Origin: Ktedonobacteraceae bacterium
Lineage (GTDB): Bacteria > Chloroflexota > Ktedonobacteria > Ktedonobacterales > Ktedonobacteraceae
Direction of reading: 5' to 3'
Assembly (NCBI GenBank): GCA_014896635.1
Contig: JADBKA010000163.1
Coordinates: 1-10,352, forward strand
Length of the DNA stretch: 10,352 nt
The notes below the pieces were generated by a model. The model was not told the origin of the DNA and ran no database searches. It was given only the letters and a program-made list of their open reading frames with translations. The first letter of the stretch is position 1. Each line of letters begins with the position of its first letter. Below are positions 1 through 7,650 of this stretch, piece after piece. Both the position numbers and the translations under genes were made by a program.

Positions 1-1
1 T

Positions 2-619
2 GGACAGCTCGTTGATGAGTCCTACCACTACACAGGCCCGCACCTGAGCGAATACGACCGCACCAAGTGGGTAGCACACTACGAGATAGCCGAACCCATG
101 ATGGCCGCCGGGCTGCCACTAGTGATCGTGCAACCCGGCATCATCTATGGCCCCGGCGATACCAGCAGCATTCGCAGCGTTTTTGTGCAGTATTTGCAAC
201 GCAAATTGCCCATGATCCCGGCGCAGTCGGCCTATTCGTGGGCGCACGTCGAGGACATCGCGCACGGCCACATCCTGGCGATGGAGAAAGGCACCGCCGG
301 CGAAAGCTATATCATCGCCGGCCCGACGCATACGCTTGTAGAAGTCTTGCAGCTTGCCGAAAAAATTACCGGCATCCCCATGCCACGCCGGGTATCGCCT
401 TCTCTACTGAAAGCGATGGCGGCAATCATGGGTGTTGTGGAGAAGATCGTACCGGTTCCCGAACAGTACAGCGCCGAATACCTGCGCGTCAGTGCGGGCG
501 TGACCTACATCGGTAGCAACGCCAAAGCCAGGCGCGAACTGGGCTACAATCCGCGCTCACTACAAGAGGGACTGACCGAAACGCTCCAGCACGAGATGCG
601 ACTGCTCAAACAAACGTAG
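2..619 (+). CDS. NAD(P)-dependent epimerase/dehydratase, extended SDR family (5' end missing)
   Basis: This is the 3' part of an open frame that enters from the left edge; about 205 residues are visible. The first residues contain Y-D-R-T-K (codons at 53-67), the YxxxK catalytic Tyr/Lys pair of short-chain dehydrogenases. It is followed by a segment reading VQPGIIYGPGD, which is typical of extended SDRs acting on nucleotide sugars or similar substrates. The N-terminal Rossmann glycine motif would lie outside the window. Further on, a histidine-valine-glutamate-aspartate segment (near 244-258) matches the conserved region where these enzymes list the substrate-binding loop, and the C-terminus (ELGYNPRSLQEGL) is the usual end of the family. 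These enzymes are cytosolic oxidoreductases or epimerases; the substrate cannot be told from this fragment. It converges on the glucoamylase gene and has no evident link to the defence genes further right. Confidence 0.85.
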   Translation, partial: GQLVDESYHYTGPHLSEYDRTKWVAHYEIAEPMMAAGLPLVIVQPGIIYGPGDTSSIRSVFVQYLQRKLPMIPAQSAYSWAHVEDIAHGHILAMEKGTAGESYIIAGPTHTLVEVLQLAEKITGIPMPRRVSPSLLKAMAAIMGVVEKIVPVPEQYSAEYLRVSAGVTYIGSNAKARRELGYNPRSLQEGLTETLQHEMRLLKQT

Positions 620-633
620 GACTACCCCCAAAA

Positions 634-654
634 GGAATGACAGACAGTCGTTCC
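634..654 (-). terminator. Stem-loop with short T-run, probable terminator reading leftward
   Basis: Eight-base arms (634-641 and 647-654, with one G-U pair) enclose a 5-base loop. Read on the minus strand, the stem is followed directly by TTTT, so it fits a weak intrinsic terminator or back-up terminator for the leftward glucoamylase gene. On the plus strand it has no T-run. Confidence 0.4.
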
Positions 655-689
655 GGTTCCTTGTGCTTCACAAAAATGTAGATGAGAAA

Positions 690-720
690 CCTGCTGCCTT
701 CTTTATGAGAAGACAGCAGG
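690..720. terminator. Bidirectional terminator hairpin between convergent genes
   Basis: The arms CCTGCTG (690-696) and CAGCAGG (714-720) pair perfectly. After one C/A mismatch they extend into CTTCT (698-702) and AGAAG (708-712), around a 5-base loop. It lies 10 bases past the stop of the minus-strand glucoamylase gene and 70 bases past the stop of the plus-strand epimerase. The flanks are AATTTTA on the plus strand and TTTCTCAT on the minus strand, so it can serve both genes. Confidence 0.7.
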
Positions 721-729
721 AATTTTACC

Positions 730-3621
730 CTACGACACGCTCAAATTGTAGTTGCTCGTGTTGTTGTTGTCCCACGTGTTGCTCTGGTTGAAAAAGGCCA
801 TGTTGAGCTGCGTGGCGCTCTGCGGCACCGTGATCGTTGCCTGCCAACTTCCGTTAGCCTGCTTCGTCATCGGCGTGTCCGTGATGCCGTTCCAGCTGTT
901 GTAGCCCCAGTGCATCGTGATACTACTGGCTCCACTTGCCAGGAAACCGTTATAGGTGATAGTTGTTTGCTGCCCCTGCACCGGACAGGGAGAGGCCGAC
1001 ACTGCGCCCGTACTGCATGAACCACCTCCACCGCTATTTACGCTCAAATTGTAGTTGCTCGTGTTGTTGTTGTCCCACGTGTTGCTCTGGTTGAAAAAGG
1101 CCATGTTGAGCTGCGTGGCGCTCTGCGGCACCGTGATCGTTGCCTGCCAACTTCCGTTAGCCTGCTTCGTCATCGGCGTGTCCGTGATGCCGTTCCAGCT
1201 GTTGTAGCCCCAGTGCATCGTGATACTACTGGCTCCACTTGCCAGGAAACCGTTATAGGTGATAGTTGTTTGCTGCCCCTGCACCGGACAGGGAGAGGCC
1301 GACACTGCGCCCGTACTGCATGAACCACCTCCACCGCTATTATAGCGATTATAGACAATGGAGGCTACATCCGCAATGGTATGGGTGCTTGCCGAAACGA
1401 GCAAGGTGATGAATTCGCCCATCGCCCAGTTCAACGGATTCATGGACTTTGTAGGAGTACCTGGCGTATAGCCAGCAGGAGCCGCATTATCCCAGATCTG
1501 CTCCGGGATCAAGCCTGAACTATTGGCGGCTGCCATCATCGCCGAGAGCGCCGCATCACCAGAACCGCCGCTGGCGATGGTATAGATGCCACGCTCCCCT
1601 GAGAAGATCGGCCAGAGCCGTCCAATGCCAGCGCCTGTATAATTCGCTCCGCTGGAAGTCTCACCATAGCCATCATGGTTATAGCGATACCAGTAATCAT
1701 AGCCGTTAATCGTCTGCTTGATCGTAGCATCGACTGCTGCCAACGACTGAGTAATATAGGTCGAATTGGCGGGCATCACTCCCTGGCGGACCAGCTCTAA
1801 GAAGCTGGTATCGACGATAGAGCGCTCATCGTAGTTGCCACCGCCATTGGCAATGGAGATGGTATTGCCATTGTTGGGATTGCCATCACTGTCAATACGC
1901 TCAAAGTAGTGGCCGTTACCAATGGGACCGGTCGTGGTGAAGGTCCAGTTGACCACCTGGTTGCGCCAGGAGTCGGCGGTATTGTTGAACAGTGTCTGGC
2001 TCGCAGTATCCCCATTGATGCGCGCAATATCGGCGGCACACACCAGTCCCGCGATCTCGGCGGCTATAGTTGCGGGACTATAACCACCGTTCTCTTCCCA
2101 GCGATCCTGTCCCGTTGTGGGACCGTGCTGCACAATATAATTGGCAGCCGGCTTGATGTGGTTATTGTAATCACTGCTGCCGGTGATTCCTAGTTTCCAG
2201 GCGAGGATGATCGGAAATGCCTGCTCATCCATCTGGATGCCATTCCAGTACGGCTGTCCATTGACCCAGCTATTTTGCGGGAAGTGCCCATCACTCTGCT
2301 GCTGAGTATTGAAAGCCCAGTGAACTGCACGGATTGGATCAGCCGTGTCACCGGCCACGATCAATGCGCTGGCAAACTCGTACAGGTCACGCATCCAGAC
2401 CAGGTGATACCCACCATTACCGTCACCGGTGCTATCCCCCCAGGGCGTCCCCGGACCGGCCACAAACGCACCCGTCTGCTTATCCTGTGCAGCTTTGAGC
2501 ACGTTGGCCGCCAGATAGTATTCCTGCTGGCGCGCCTGCTGAATCGCTTGCGTGCTGCCAACCGCCGGCGGTGTACGCAGACTCTGATCAAATGTATGCC
2601 ATTGCGAGACATAGGTCCCAAGCAGATCGGAGGTATCGCCAAGCGTGCCGGCCAGCATCTGCTCCGCAGCTGTGATAGCCGAGGTACCACCACTGGTCTG
2701 GCCGAACGAAAGTACCAGATTAAATGTGAGAGAGGTGGCCGTCTGCGTATTGATTGTGCCACCACTAGAGAGATCTAGCAGCCCCGTTTGCGCCGTATTG
2801 CCATTATTGGCTGCATTATAGGTATAGTTCATCGTATAATCGGGGCAGCTACCACTCCCACAGTTGCTGCTGGCCTTCAGATCCGTCCAGCCATCATTCC
2901 TGCCGACAAACGCCGAGCTGGTCATACCGGCTTGATAAGGAATGGAAGCCGCCAGGGCACTGGCATAGCTGCCGGAGGAATCGGTGGTCACCAGCATGGT
3001 CCTGCCGTTATAGACCTGAGTGGTGCTGGTATTGTTACTCCCCGCGTTATGTATTGTCGGGTTGTATAATACATAAAGCAGGTAACTCGACAAGGTGCCA
3101 TTCAGGGCGGTAAAAGTTACACGCTGAATCAATGAGTTACGGCCAGGATCGGTATAAATCACCTTGACAATCTTATATCTGCCGTTTTTAGCAGTGTTCG
3201 TCACCGTCCAGGCCAGGGAATGCGCATCATATAACTGGGCAACCGAGGTGGTTGCCACCTTCTCTTCATCAACCCAGCTATGACCGCTATCCCCCACGAG
3301 AAACTGCAAATCGGTCGTGTTGGCTATATCCGCAGTGGGATAGAATACTTCGCTGATAATCCCATTGTAGCCAGTAAACCAGACCAGGCTGGTGGTATTG
3401 GCTGCCGTTCCAACAATAGTATTGGTGGATGGCGCCCAGATAGAAGGCGCTCCCGGACCGTTGGGAGCCGTGCTGTCTGCATAGACCGCCCTCGGCAAGA
3501 AGAGCGAGATGATCAAACCGACGAGCAGGAGAGTGGCAATGCAACCCGTCACCATGCGGGGTCGAGACTGGTTAGAAATACGAGGCAACTGGCTTCTCCG
3601 TTGCCAGAACATCGCTTGCAT
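730..3621 (-). CDS. Secreted GH15 glucoamylase/glucodextranase-type enzyme with two C-terminal CBM25 modules
   Basis: Predicted exo-acting glucosidase that releases glucose from the non-reducing ends of starch-like glucans outside the cell. Numbering is from the ATG at 3621 (963 aa). A TTG just upstream keeps the frame open, but ATG sits 8 bases after AGGAAGG and is the better start. Residues 1-48 are a basic, long n-region plus a hydrophobic stretch ending A-V-Y-A, a likely signal peptide or anchor. Residues about 55-330 match the beta-sandwich N-domain of bacterial glucoamylases and glucodextranases (IWAPSTNTIVGTA, EVFYPTAD). Residues about 355-745 are the GH15 (alpha/alpha)6 barrel. It contains VWMRDLYEFA, the acid motif RWEENGGYSP (E509 expected acid) and FSGERGIY (E676 expected base), so both catalytic carboxylates are present. 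Two Gly-rich-linked CBM25 starch-binding modules follow (about 761-861 and 862-962), identical to each other. Expression is probably monocistronic from the promoter at 3719-3747. Whether the preferred substrate is alpha-1,4 or alpha-1,6 glucan cannot be decided from sequence. Confidence 0.9.
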   Translation of the reverse strand: MQAMFWQRRSQLPRISNQSRPRMVTGCIATLLLVGLIISLFLPRAVYADSTAPNGPGAPSIWAPSTNTIVGTAANTTSLVWFTGYNGIISEVFYPTADIANTTDLQFLVGDSGHSWVDEEKVATTSVAQLYDAHSLAWTVTNTAKNGRYKIVKVIYTDPGRNSLIQRVTFTALNGTLSSYLLYVLYNPTIHNAGSNNTSTTQVYNGRTMLVTTDSSGSYASALAASIPYQAGMTSSAFVGRNDGWTDLKASSNCGSGSCPDYTMNYTYNAANNGNTAQTGLLDLSSGGTINTQTATSLTFNLVLSFGQTSGGTSAITAAEQMLAGTLGDTSDLLGTYVSQWHTFDQSLRTPPAVGSTQAIQQARQQEYYLAANVLKAAQDKQTGAFVAGPGTPWGDSTGDGNGGYHLVWMRDLYEFASALIVAGDTADPIRAVHWAFNTQQQSDGHFPQNSWVNGQPYWNGIQMDEQAFPIILAWKLGITGSSDYNNHIKPAANYIVQHGPTTGQDRWEENGGYSPATIAAEIAGLVCAADIARINGDTASQTLFNNTADSWRNQVVNWTFTTTGPIGNGHYFERIDSDGNPNNGNTISIANGGGNYDERSIVDTSFLELVRQGVMPANSTYITQSLAAVDATIKQTINGYDYWYRYNHDGYGETSSGANYTGAGIGRLWPIFSGERGIYTIASGGSGDAALSAMMAAANSSGLIPEQIWDNAAPAGYTPGTPTKSMNPLNWAMGEFITLLVSASTHTIADVASIVYNRYNSGGGGSCSTGAVSASPCPVQGQQTTITYNGFLASGASSITMHWGYNSWNGITDTPMTKQANGSWQATITVPQSATQLNMAFFNQSNTWDNNNTSNYNLSVNSGGGGSCSTGAVSASPCPVQGQQTTITYNGFLASGASSITMHWGYNSWNGITDTPMTKQANGSWQATITVPQSATQLNMAFFNQSNTWDNNNTSNYNLSVS
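737..1341. repeat. Perfect 302-bp tandem duplication encoding the two CBM25 modules
   Basis: Copy A is 737-1038 and copy B is 1040-1341, with a period of 303 bp (101 codons). I compared the two line by line and found no mismatch across the 302 bases; divergence starts immediately at both edges (736 versus 1039, 1039 versus 1342). Each copy encodes a Gly-rich linker and a full CBM25, including the aromatic platform candidates in HWGYNSW, GSW and NTWDNNN. Absence of even silent differences means a recent duplication or ongoing gene conversion. Copy number could be collapsed or expanded by recombination or by assembly. Confidence 0.95.
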
Positions 3622-3718
3622 CAAGGTTTCCTTCCTCTGTTGCGAACAGAACTATGTCCCACTTACACAGACAGTGCAAACCATCAAAATAACACAGCAA
3701 GGTGCATAACGGACGAAC

Positions 3719-3747
3719 AGTAAAAAAGCGTGCCTGATACCTGTCAA
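3719..3747 (-). promoter_or_regulatory. Sigma-70-type promoter of the glucoamylase gene
   Basis: Read on the minus strand, a perfect TTGACA -35 box (3742-3747) is followed by a 17-base spacer and TTTACT as -10 box (3719-3724, 4 of 6 consensus). Transcription would begin near 3712, giving a leader of about 90 bases before the ATG at 3621, with AGGAAGG as ribosome-binding site. Confidence 0.55.
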
Positions 3748-3914
3748 CAACTCAAAAAAAGGAGCAGACTTGCTGTCGTTCGTTACCTCCTTTCTTTTTT
3801 CAGACGAGCCGAAACCACGCTCACGACAGGCGATCCCGTTACAGGAAAGCCTGCACTGAAGGACTCTGCTGACAAAGTGTGTCTACTCTGCTTCTCGCAA
3901 GAAGCATGCCAGAA

Positions 3915-3954
3915 TGTGTGCTACTTGTGTGCTACCTGTGTGCTACCTATGTGC
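3915..3954 (+). repeat. 11-bp tandem direct repeats upstream of hsdM
   Basis: Three consecutive 11-base units of the form TGTGTGCTACY start at 3915, 3926 and 3937, followed by a partial variant TATGTGC at 3948. The first unit ends in T and the next two in C. The period is close to one helical turn, so the units face the same side of DNA. They lie about 25-65 bases upstream of the proposed -35 box of hsdM, a position suited to a regulator-binding array. Function is inferred only from position and spacing. Confidence 0.8.
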
Positions 3955-3979
3955 AAAAGGAGGCACCAGCTATAACCTC

Positions 3980-4008
3980 TTTCCAGGCATGCTCACTTCT
4001 GTTATACT
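3980..4008 (+). promoter_or_regulatory. Sigma-70-type promoter of hsdM
   Basis: TTTCCA (3980-3985, 4 of 6) is separated by 17 bases from TATACT (4003-4008, 5 of 6). Transcription would start near 4015, leaving a leader of about 28 bases to the hsdM ATG. This also argues against translation starting at the in-frame ATG at 3914, which would lie upstream of the transcript start. Confidence 0.5.
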
Positions 4009-4042
4009 TGTGTTGCAGCTTCATCATGGGAAGGATTGTGCC

Positions 4043-5626
4043 ATGTTCGCAAGTATTTCAGAGATTGAGGATCGCCTCTGGCAGATGGCTGATAAGTTGC
4101 GCGCCAATACTCACCTGCGCGCACACGAATACTCGGAGCCTGTGCTGGGGCTGATCTTCCTGCGCTTCGCCTATGAGACGTTCAAGAAAGCCGACCGCGA
4201 GATCCGCGCGACATTTGTGCCGACAGCACGCCGACCGCAACCAGATCCTGATATGTACCTGGCACGCGGCGCGATCTACCTTCCCGCCGATCCACTTCCC
4301 GGCGCCCGCTATCCCGATCTGCTCAGGCTCACTACCGCCGATGAGGTCGAGAAGGCTCTCAACAACGCGATGACATTGATCGAGCAGTACAACGAAAATT
4401 TGACCGGAGCACTCCCCAAAACAAGCTACAGCCGCCTTGACCGGCGTGTCCTGCTGGACCTGCTGCGCGGCTTCGATAACGCCACGCTGACGCTGGAAAG
4501 CGAAGAGGACATGTTCGGGCGCATTTACGAGTATTTCCTGGGCAAGTTCGCTCTCAGCGAGGGACAGCGCGGCGGCGAATTCTTCACGCCGACCTCGCTG
4601 GTGCGCCTGATCGTCGAGGTGATTGAGCCGTTCGAGGGCCTGATCTTCGACCCGGCCTGTGGCTCCGGCGGCATGTTTGTGCAGAGCGCGCGCTTTGTAC
4701 GCAACCACCAGGGTGATCCGGGCCGGCAGGTCTCTATCTACGGACAGGAGAAGACGCTGGAGACGGTGCGCCTGTGCAAGATGAACCTGGCAGTACACGG
4801 CCTTCCCGGCGATATTCGCAACGCCAACAGCTACTACGACGATCCGCACAACTGCTCTGGCCGCTTCGACTACGTGATGGCGAATCCCCCGTTCAACGTC
4901 AACGGCATCGACAAGACGCGCCTGAACATGCACCACTTTCCTTTCGGCCTGCCGCGCGTCGATAACGGCAACTATATCTGGATACAGCTCTTCTATACGG
5001 CGCTGAGCGAGCGCGGGCGCGCGGGCTTCGTGATGCCCAACCAGGCTAGCTCCGCGAGCGGCTCCGAACAGGAGATTCGCCGCAAGCTGATCGAGACGGG
5101 AGTGGTGGATGTGATGATCGCTATTGCCTCGAATTTCTTCTACACGGTGACGCTGCCCTGCACGCTCTGGTTTTTCGATAAGGGCAAGCGCCAGAGTCCG
5201 CACCGCGATACGGTGCTCTTCATCGACGCGCGCCACATCTTCCGCCAGGTGGATCGCGCTCACCGCGAGTTCTGGCCCGAAGATATCGAGTTCATCGCCA
5301 ATATCGTGCGCCTCTATCGCGGCGAGCAGCCGGAGACGGCGCAGGGCAGCGCGCGCCGCCTCGAAGAGACCTTCCCCACCGGCTCCTACGTCGATGTCCC
5401 CGGCCTGTGTAAAGTCGCCACGCTCGCCGAGATCAAAGCTCAGGGCTGGAGCCTCAATCCTGGCCGCTATGTAGGCGTGGCCGAGCGCGCCATCGCCGAC
5501 TTCGATTTCAAAGAGAAGCTCGAAGCCCTGAACGAGGAACTGGAGACGCTCAACGCCGAGGCCCACGATCTCGAAGAGCGCATCAGCGAGAACATCAATA
5601 AGCTGCTCGACGAAATGGGGGACTAA
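4043..5626 (+). CDS. hsdM: Type I restriction-modification system methyltransferase subunit HsdM (N6-adenine)
   Basis: Methylates adenine in the target chosen by HsdS, using S-adenosylmethionine, and forms the M2S core that HsdR joins. The start at 4043 is chosen because GGGAAGGA lies 7 bases upstream and the N-terminus ([26 protein letters not shown]) is where HsdM proteins begin; the frame stays open to 3914 but without a ribosome-binding site. The protein is 527 aa, normal for the family. Residues 5-150 form the helical HsdM N-domain. The stretch [18 protein letters not shown] (178-195) leads into motif [11 protein letters not shown] (203-212, SAM binding) and the catalytic motif IV NPPF (281-284). 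The C-terminal residues about 485-522 are rich in heptad-like Glu/Leu and probably form the coiled coil that contacts HsdS. All key residues are present. It is separated from hsdS by two bases, so the pair is translationally linked. Confidence 0.95.
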   Translation: MFASISEIEDRLWQMADKLRANTHLRAHEYSEPVLGLIFLRFAYETFKKADREIRATFVPTARRPQPDPDMYLARGAIYLPADPLPGARYPDLLRLTTADEVEKALNNAMTLIEQYNENLTGALPKTSYSRLDRRVLLDLLRGFDNATLTLESEEDMFGRIYEYFLGKFALSEGQRGGEFFTPTSLVRLIVEVIEPFEGLIFDPACGSGGMFVQSARFVRNHQGDPGRQVSIYGQEKTLETVRLCKMNLAVHGLPGDIRNANSYYDDPHNCSGRFDYVMANPPFNVNGIDKTRLNMHHFPFGLPRVDNGNYIWIQLFYTALSERGRAGFVMPNQASSASGSEQEIRRKLIETGVVDVMIAIASNFFYTVTLPCTLWFFDKGKRQSPHRDTVLFIDARHIFRQVDRAHREFWPEDIEFIANIVRLYRGEQPETAQGSARRLEETFPTGSYVDVPGLCKVATLAEIKAQGWSLNPGRYVGVAERAIADFDFKEKLEALNEELETLNAEAHDLEERISENINKLLDEMGD

Positions 5627-5628
5627 AG

Positions 5629-6993
5629 ATGACACAAATGCAATGGGAATTAGCTCCTATTGAGTCAATATGCTTAGGGTTATATGATGGTCCTCATGCA
5701 ACACCCAAGCCAGCAGAAGAAGGACCAATATTTTTAGGAATTAAAAATCTTACCGAAGATGGACATTTGGATCTTTCCGAAATACGTCATATATCAGAGG
5801 AAGATTTTCCCACATGGACACGACGGGTACTACCGCAACCTGGAGATATCGTTTTTACCTATGAAGCGACATTAAACCGCTATGCCATTATCCCTGAAAA
5901 TTTCAGAGGTTGTTTGGGAAGAAGGCTTGCATTGCTTAGACCAAACCCAAGAAGAGTTAACACACGCTATCTATTGTTCTACTTTCTGGGTGATGAATGG
6001 CGGCGAACAATTACTAGTAACATGATTCTAGGATCAACAGTAGATCGTATTCCCCTCATATCTTTTCCCAAGTTTAAAGTCCGTCTTCCCCCCCTGCCCA
6101 TTCAGCGCAAGATTGCCGAGATCCTCTCGGCCTACGACGACCTGATCGAGAACAACCGGCGGCGCATCGCCATCCTGGAAGAGATGGCACAGATGCTCTA
6201 CCAGGAGTGGTTTGTGAAGTTCCGCTTCCCCGGCCATGAGCAAGTGCCGCTGGTGGAGTCGGAACTGGGTATGATTCCCCAGGGGTGGCGAGTGGTGAAA
6301 CTGGGGGATATTGCTTATGAAGTACGCAGGAGTGTCAACCCGGAAGCAGTTGATTCCGAAACACCATATTTAGGGTTAGAACATTTACCACGTAAATCTA
6401 TTGCTATTTCTGAATGGGGAATAGCCAGAGAAGTACAAAGCACTAAACTTCTATTTAAGCAAGGAGAAATACTTTTTGGCAAAATCAGACCTTATCTTCA
6501 CAAGGTGGGAGTAGCTCCAATGGATGGCGTTTGCTCCTCTGATACTATTGTAATCTTACCAAAACTTGAACTTTTTTTTGCTCTCATACTATGTTGCGTC
6601 TTCAGCGATAATTTTATTAGCTATGCCAGCAAGACTGCACAAGGAACACAAATGCCACGTGCAAATTGGGATGTTCTGGCAAAATACCCGCTTGTACTAC
6701 CACCTGAATCTATAATCTTTCGCTTTGAGAAAAGTATCAGAGATTTTGTAATCTCTATTCGTAATCTCATTTTCCGCAATCGAAATCTCCGTCGGGCGCG
6801 CGACATGCTGCTGCCCAAACTCATCTCCGGCGAGATTGACGTCTCATCGTGGGTGGCATGGGATGCGGGGGCAGCGGGCAATGAGGCGCTAGCGGCAATG
6901 GCTGCACCGGTTGCGCGGAGAGTGCTACGGGAGTCGCCACCGATAGAGCCGATTGACGCGAGCAAGCTGGAACGGCGCTCACTGTGGGAGTAG
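5629..6993 (+). CDS. hsdS: Type I restriction-modification system specificity subunit HsdS
   Basis: DNA-recognition subunit, 454 aa, with the standard two target-recognition domains (TRDs). Residues 1-150 are TRD1. Residues 153-200 (LPPLPIQRKIAEILSAYDDLI through the EEMAQMLYQEW helix) are the central conserved spacer helix. TRD2 runs from about 217 (IPQGWRVVKLGDI) to 355 and includes AQGTQMPRANWD. Residues 356-405 are the distal helix ending LLPKLISGEIDV, followed by a tail of about 50 residues rich in Ala. Base composition switches sharply: in hand-counted 60-base lines the TRDs have 24 G+C (5641-5700) and 21 G+C (6361-6420), against 37 in the spacer (6121-6180). This points to exchange of TRDs by recombination. 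The recognised DNA sequence cannot be deduced. Second-domain codons include a run of eight T at 6572-6579. The frame is intact. Confidence 0.93.
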   Translation: MTQMQWELAPIESICLGLYDGPHATPKPAEEGPIFLGIKNLTEDGHLDLSEIRHISEEDFPTWTRRVLPQPGDIVFTYEATLNRYAIIPENFRGCLGRRLALLRPNPRRVNTRYLLFYFLGDEWRRTITSNMILGSTVDRIPLISFPKFKVRLPPLPIQRKIAEILSAYDDLIENNRRRIAILEEMAQMLYQEWFVKFRFPGHEQVPLVESELGMIPQGWRVVKLGDIAYEVRRSVNPEAVDSETPYLGLEHLPRKSIAISEWGIAREVQSTKLLFKQGEILFGKIRPYLHKVGVAPMDGVCSSDTIVILPKLELFFALILCCVFSDNFISYASKTAQGTQMPRANWDVLAKYPLVLPPESIIFRFEKSIRDFVISIRNLIFRNRNLRRARDMLLPKLISGEIDVSSWVAWDAGAAGNEALAAMAAPVARRVLRESPPIEPIDASKLERRSLWE

Positions 6994-6996
6994 GTT

Positions 6997-7041
6997 GTTA
7001 TGGTGCTGGTGCAGGGCGTAGCCCTGCACCAGCACCATAAC
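6997..7041. repeat. Perfect 21-bp inverted repeat (3-base loop) after hsdS
   Basis: The arms 6997-7017 and 7021-7041 are exact reverse complements around the loop GTA, starting three bases after the hsdS stop. There is no T-run after the stem on either strand, so it is not a textbook intrinsic terminator. It could still slow transcription, protect the hsdMS mRNA 3' end, or be a dispersed palindromic (REP/MITE-like) element. Its core GGTGCAGGGC resembles palindromes scattered in Chloroflexota and cyanobacterial genomes, which is recollection and not a search result. Confidence 0.85.
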
Positions 7042-7052
7042 CTCTCCTATTG

Positions 7053-7081
7053 TTGATGAATCCATTTAAATAATGTACACT
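7053..7081 (+). promoter_or_regulatory. Possible promoter for kwaA-kwaB(-hsdR)
   Basis: TTGATG (7053-7058) and TACACT (7076-7081) are 17 bases apart, each 4 of 6 consensus, in a locally AT-rich stretch just after the hairpin. If used, transcription begins near 7088, about 37 bases before the kwaA ATG. It would let the kwa genes be expressed separately from hsdMS. Confidence 0.35.
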
Positions 7082-7124
7082 TACTAAGAGAAGTACCAGT
7101 ACGTGAAGAGAGGATATGTGAACG

Positions 7125-7643
7125 ATGCCCGCCACGCCTATGCGTATACTGCTGTTCCTCAGTTCATACTTTCCGCTGTTTGTCATTCTCGGCATCCTCT
7201 TCTTCACAAAGAACCTGGTGGTCGCGCTGGTAAGCTTCGCTGTGGGCCTGCTCTCCGTGCTGGCGCTGTTCAACTATTTGCGCTGGTGCCGGCGTCACCT
7301 GCAACGCTCGTTTGCAAAGGTGCTGGATTATCGGCAGCGCGATAGCGAGGTCATGACCTATGTTGCCACCTATCTGATCCCTTTCGTCTCCTTCCCGCTC
7401 GACCTGGGGCCACAGATTCTGGCGCTTATCGTCTTCCTCAGCACACTGCTGGTCCTGTATGTCAATTCCAATTTGATCTACGTCAACCCCATGCTCAACC
7501 TTTTCGGCTATCATCTCTACGAGATCAACCTCGAACAGAGCGATCACAGCCACTACTATATTGCGCGCGGACGACTCAAGCGCGGCGAGACCGTCCATTA
7601 TGTCTACATCAGCAACGAAGTCCTTTTAGCAGAGAAAAACTGA
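7125..7643 (+). CDS. kwaA: KwaA-like membrane protein of a Kiwa-type antiphage system
   Basis: A 172-aa integral membrane protein with four predicted hydrophobic segments at about residues 7-27, 30-51, 76-93 and 97-120, then a short soluble C-terminal domain (121-172). The loop before the third segment is basic (WCRRHLQRSFAKVLDYRQRDSE). The motif NSNLIYVNPMLNLFGYHLYEI (114-134), directly after the last membrane segment, and the TYLIPFVSF motif (82-90) are how I remember KwaA proteins. Known Kiwa systems pair a four-helix membrane protein (KwaA) with KwaB, and protect against phage at the inner membrane. The next gene being a DUF4868/KwaB-like protein is the strongest support. The start ATG at 7125 has GAGAGGA 10 bases upstream; an ATG five codons later lacks a site. 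The identity rests on motif memory and context, since the sequence is clearly diverged. It could otherwise be an uncharacterised membrane partner of DUF4868. Confidence 0.68.
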   Translation: MPATPMRILLFLSSYFPLFVILGILFFTKNLVVALVSFAVGLLSVLALFNYLRWCRRHLQRSFAKVLDYRQRDSEVMTYVATYLIPFVSFPLDLGPQILALIVFLSTLLVLYVNSNLIYVNPMLNLFGYHLYEINLEQSDHSHYYIARGRLKRGETVHYVYISNEVLLAEKN

Positions 7644-7650
7644 GGATGCT

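Larger units (their letters stand above)
3622..4042. other. Divergent intergenic regulatory region
   Basis: This stretch separates the leftward glucoamylase gene from the rightward hsdM gene. It holds a promoter for each gene, an 11-bp direct-repeat cluster upstream of the hsdM promoter, and two ribosome-binding sites. Short open frames that cross it have no ribosome-binding site and run through the promoters, so I do not call any gene here. Two copies of an 8-base inverted sequence (AGCATGCC at 3903-3910, GGCATGCT at 3986-3993) bracket the 11-bp repeats. Confidence 0.7.

Noticed and set aside
2275..2778. 167-aa plus-strand frame inside the glucoamylase gene
   Set aside because: It is antisense to the GH15 catalytic domain and lacks a ribosome-binding site and any recognisable motif.
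3915..3954. Direct repeats as a CRISPR array
   Set aside because: The units are 11 bp and contiguous with no spacers, and no cas gene is in the window.
3730..3975. 81-aa small plus-strand frame in the divergent region
   Set aside because: It overlaps the glucoamylase -35 region and the 11-bp repeats, has no plausible ribosome-binding site, and resembles no known small protein.
3914..4042. In-frame upstream extension of hsdM starting at ATG 3914
   Set aside because: The extra 43 residues are made by the 11-bp repeats and the promoter, are Cys-rich and low-complexity, and have no ribosome-binding site. The ATG at 4043 has one and matches where HsdM begins.
4058..5635. 525-aa open frame on the minus strand opposite hsdM
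   Set aside because: It mirrors a clearly real HsdM with all SAM and NPPF motifs. Long antisense frames are common opposite GC-rich genes, and the predicted protein looks like no family, being rich in Ala, His, Glu and Val.
6997..7041. Inverted repeat as the end of an insertion sequence
   Set aside because: The arms are only three bases apart, no transposase or second terminal repeat is found, and no target-site duplication is visible.
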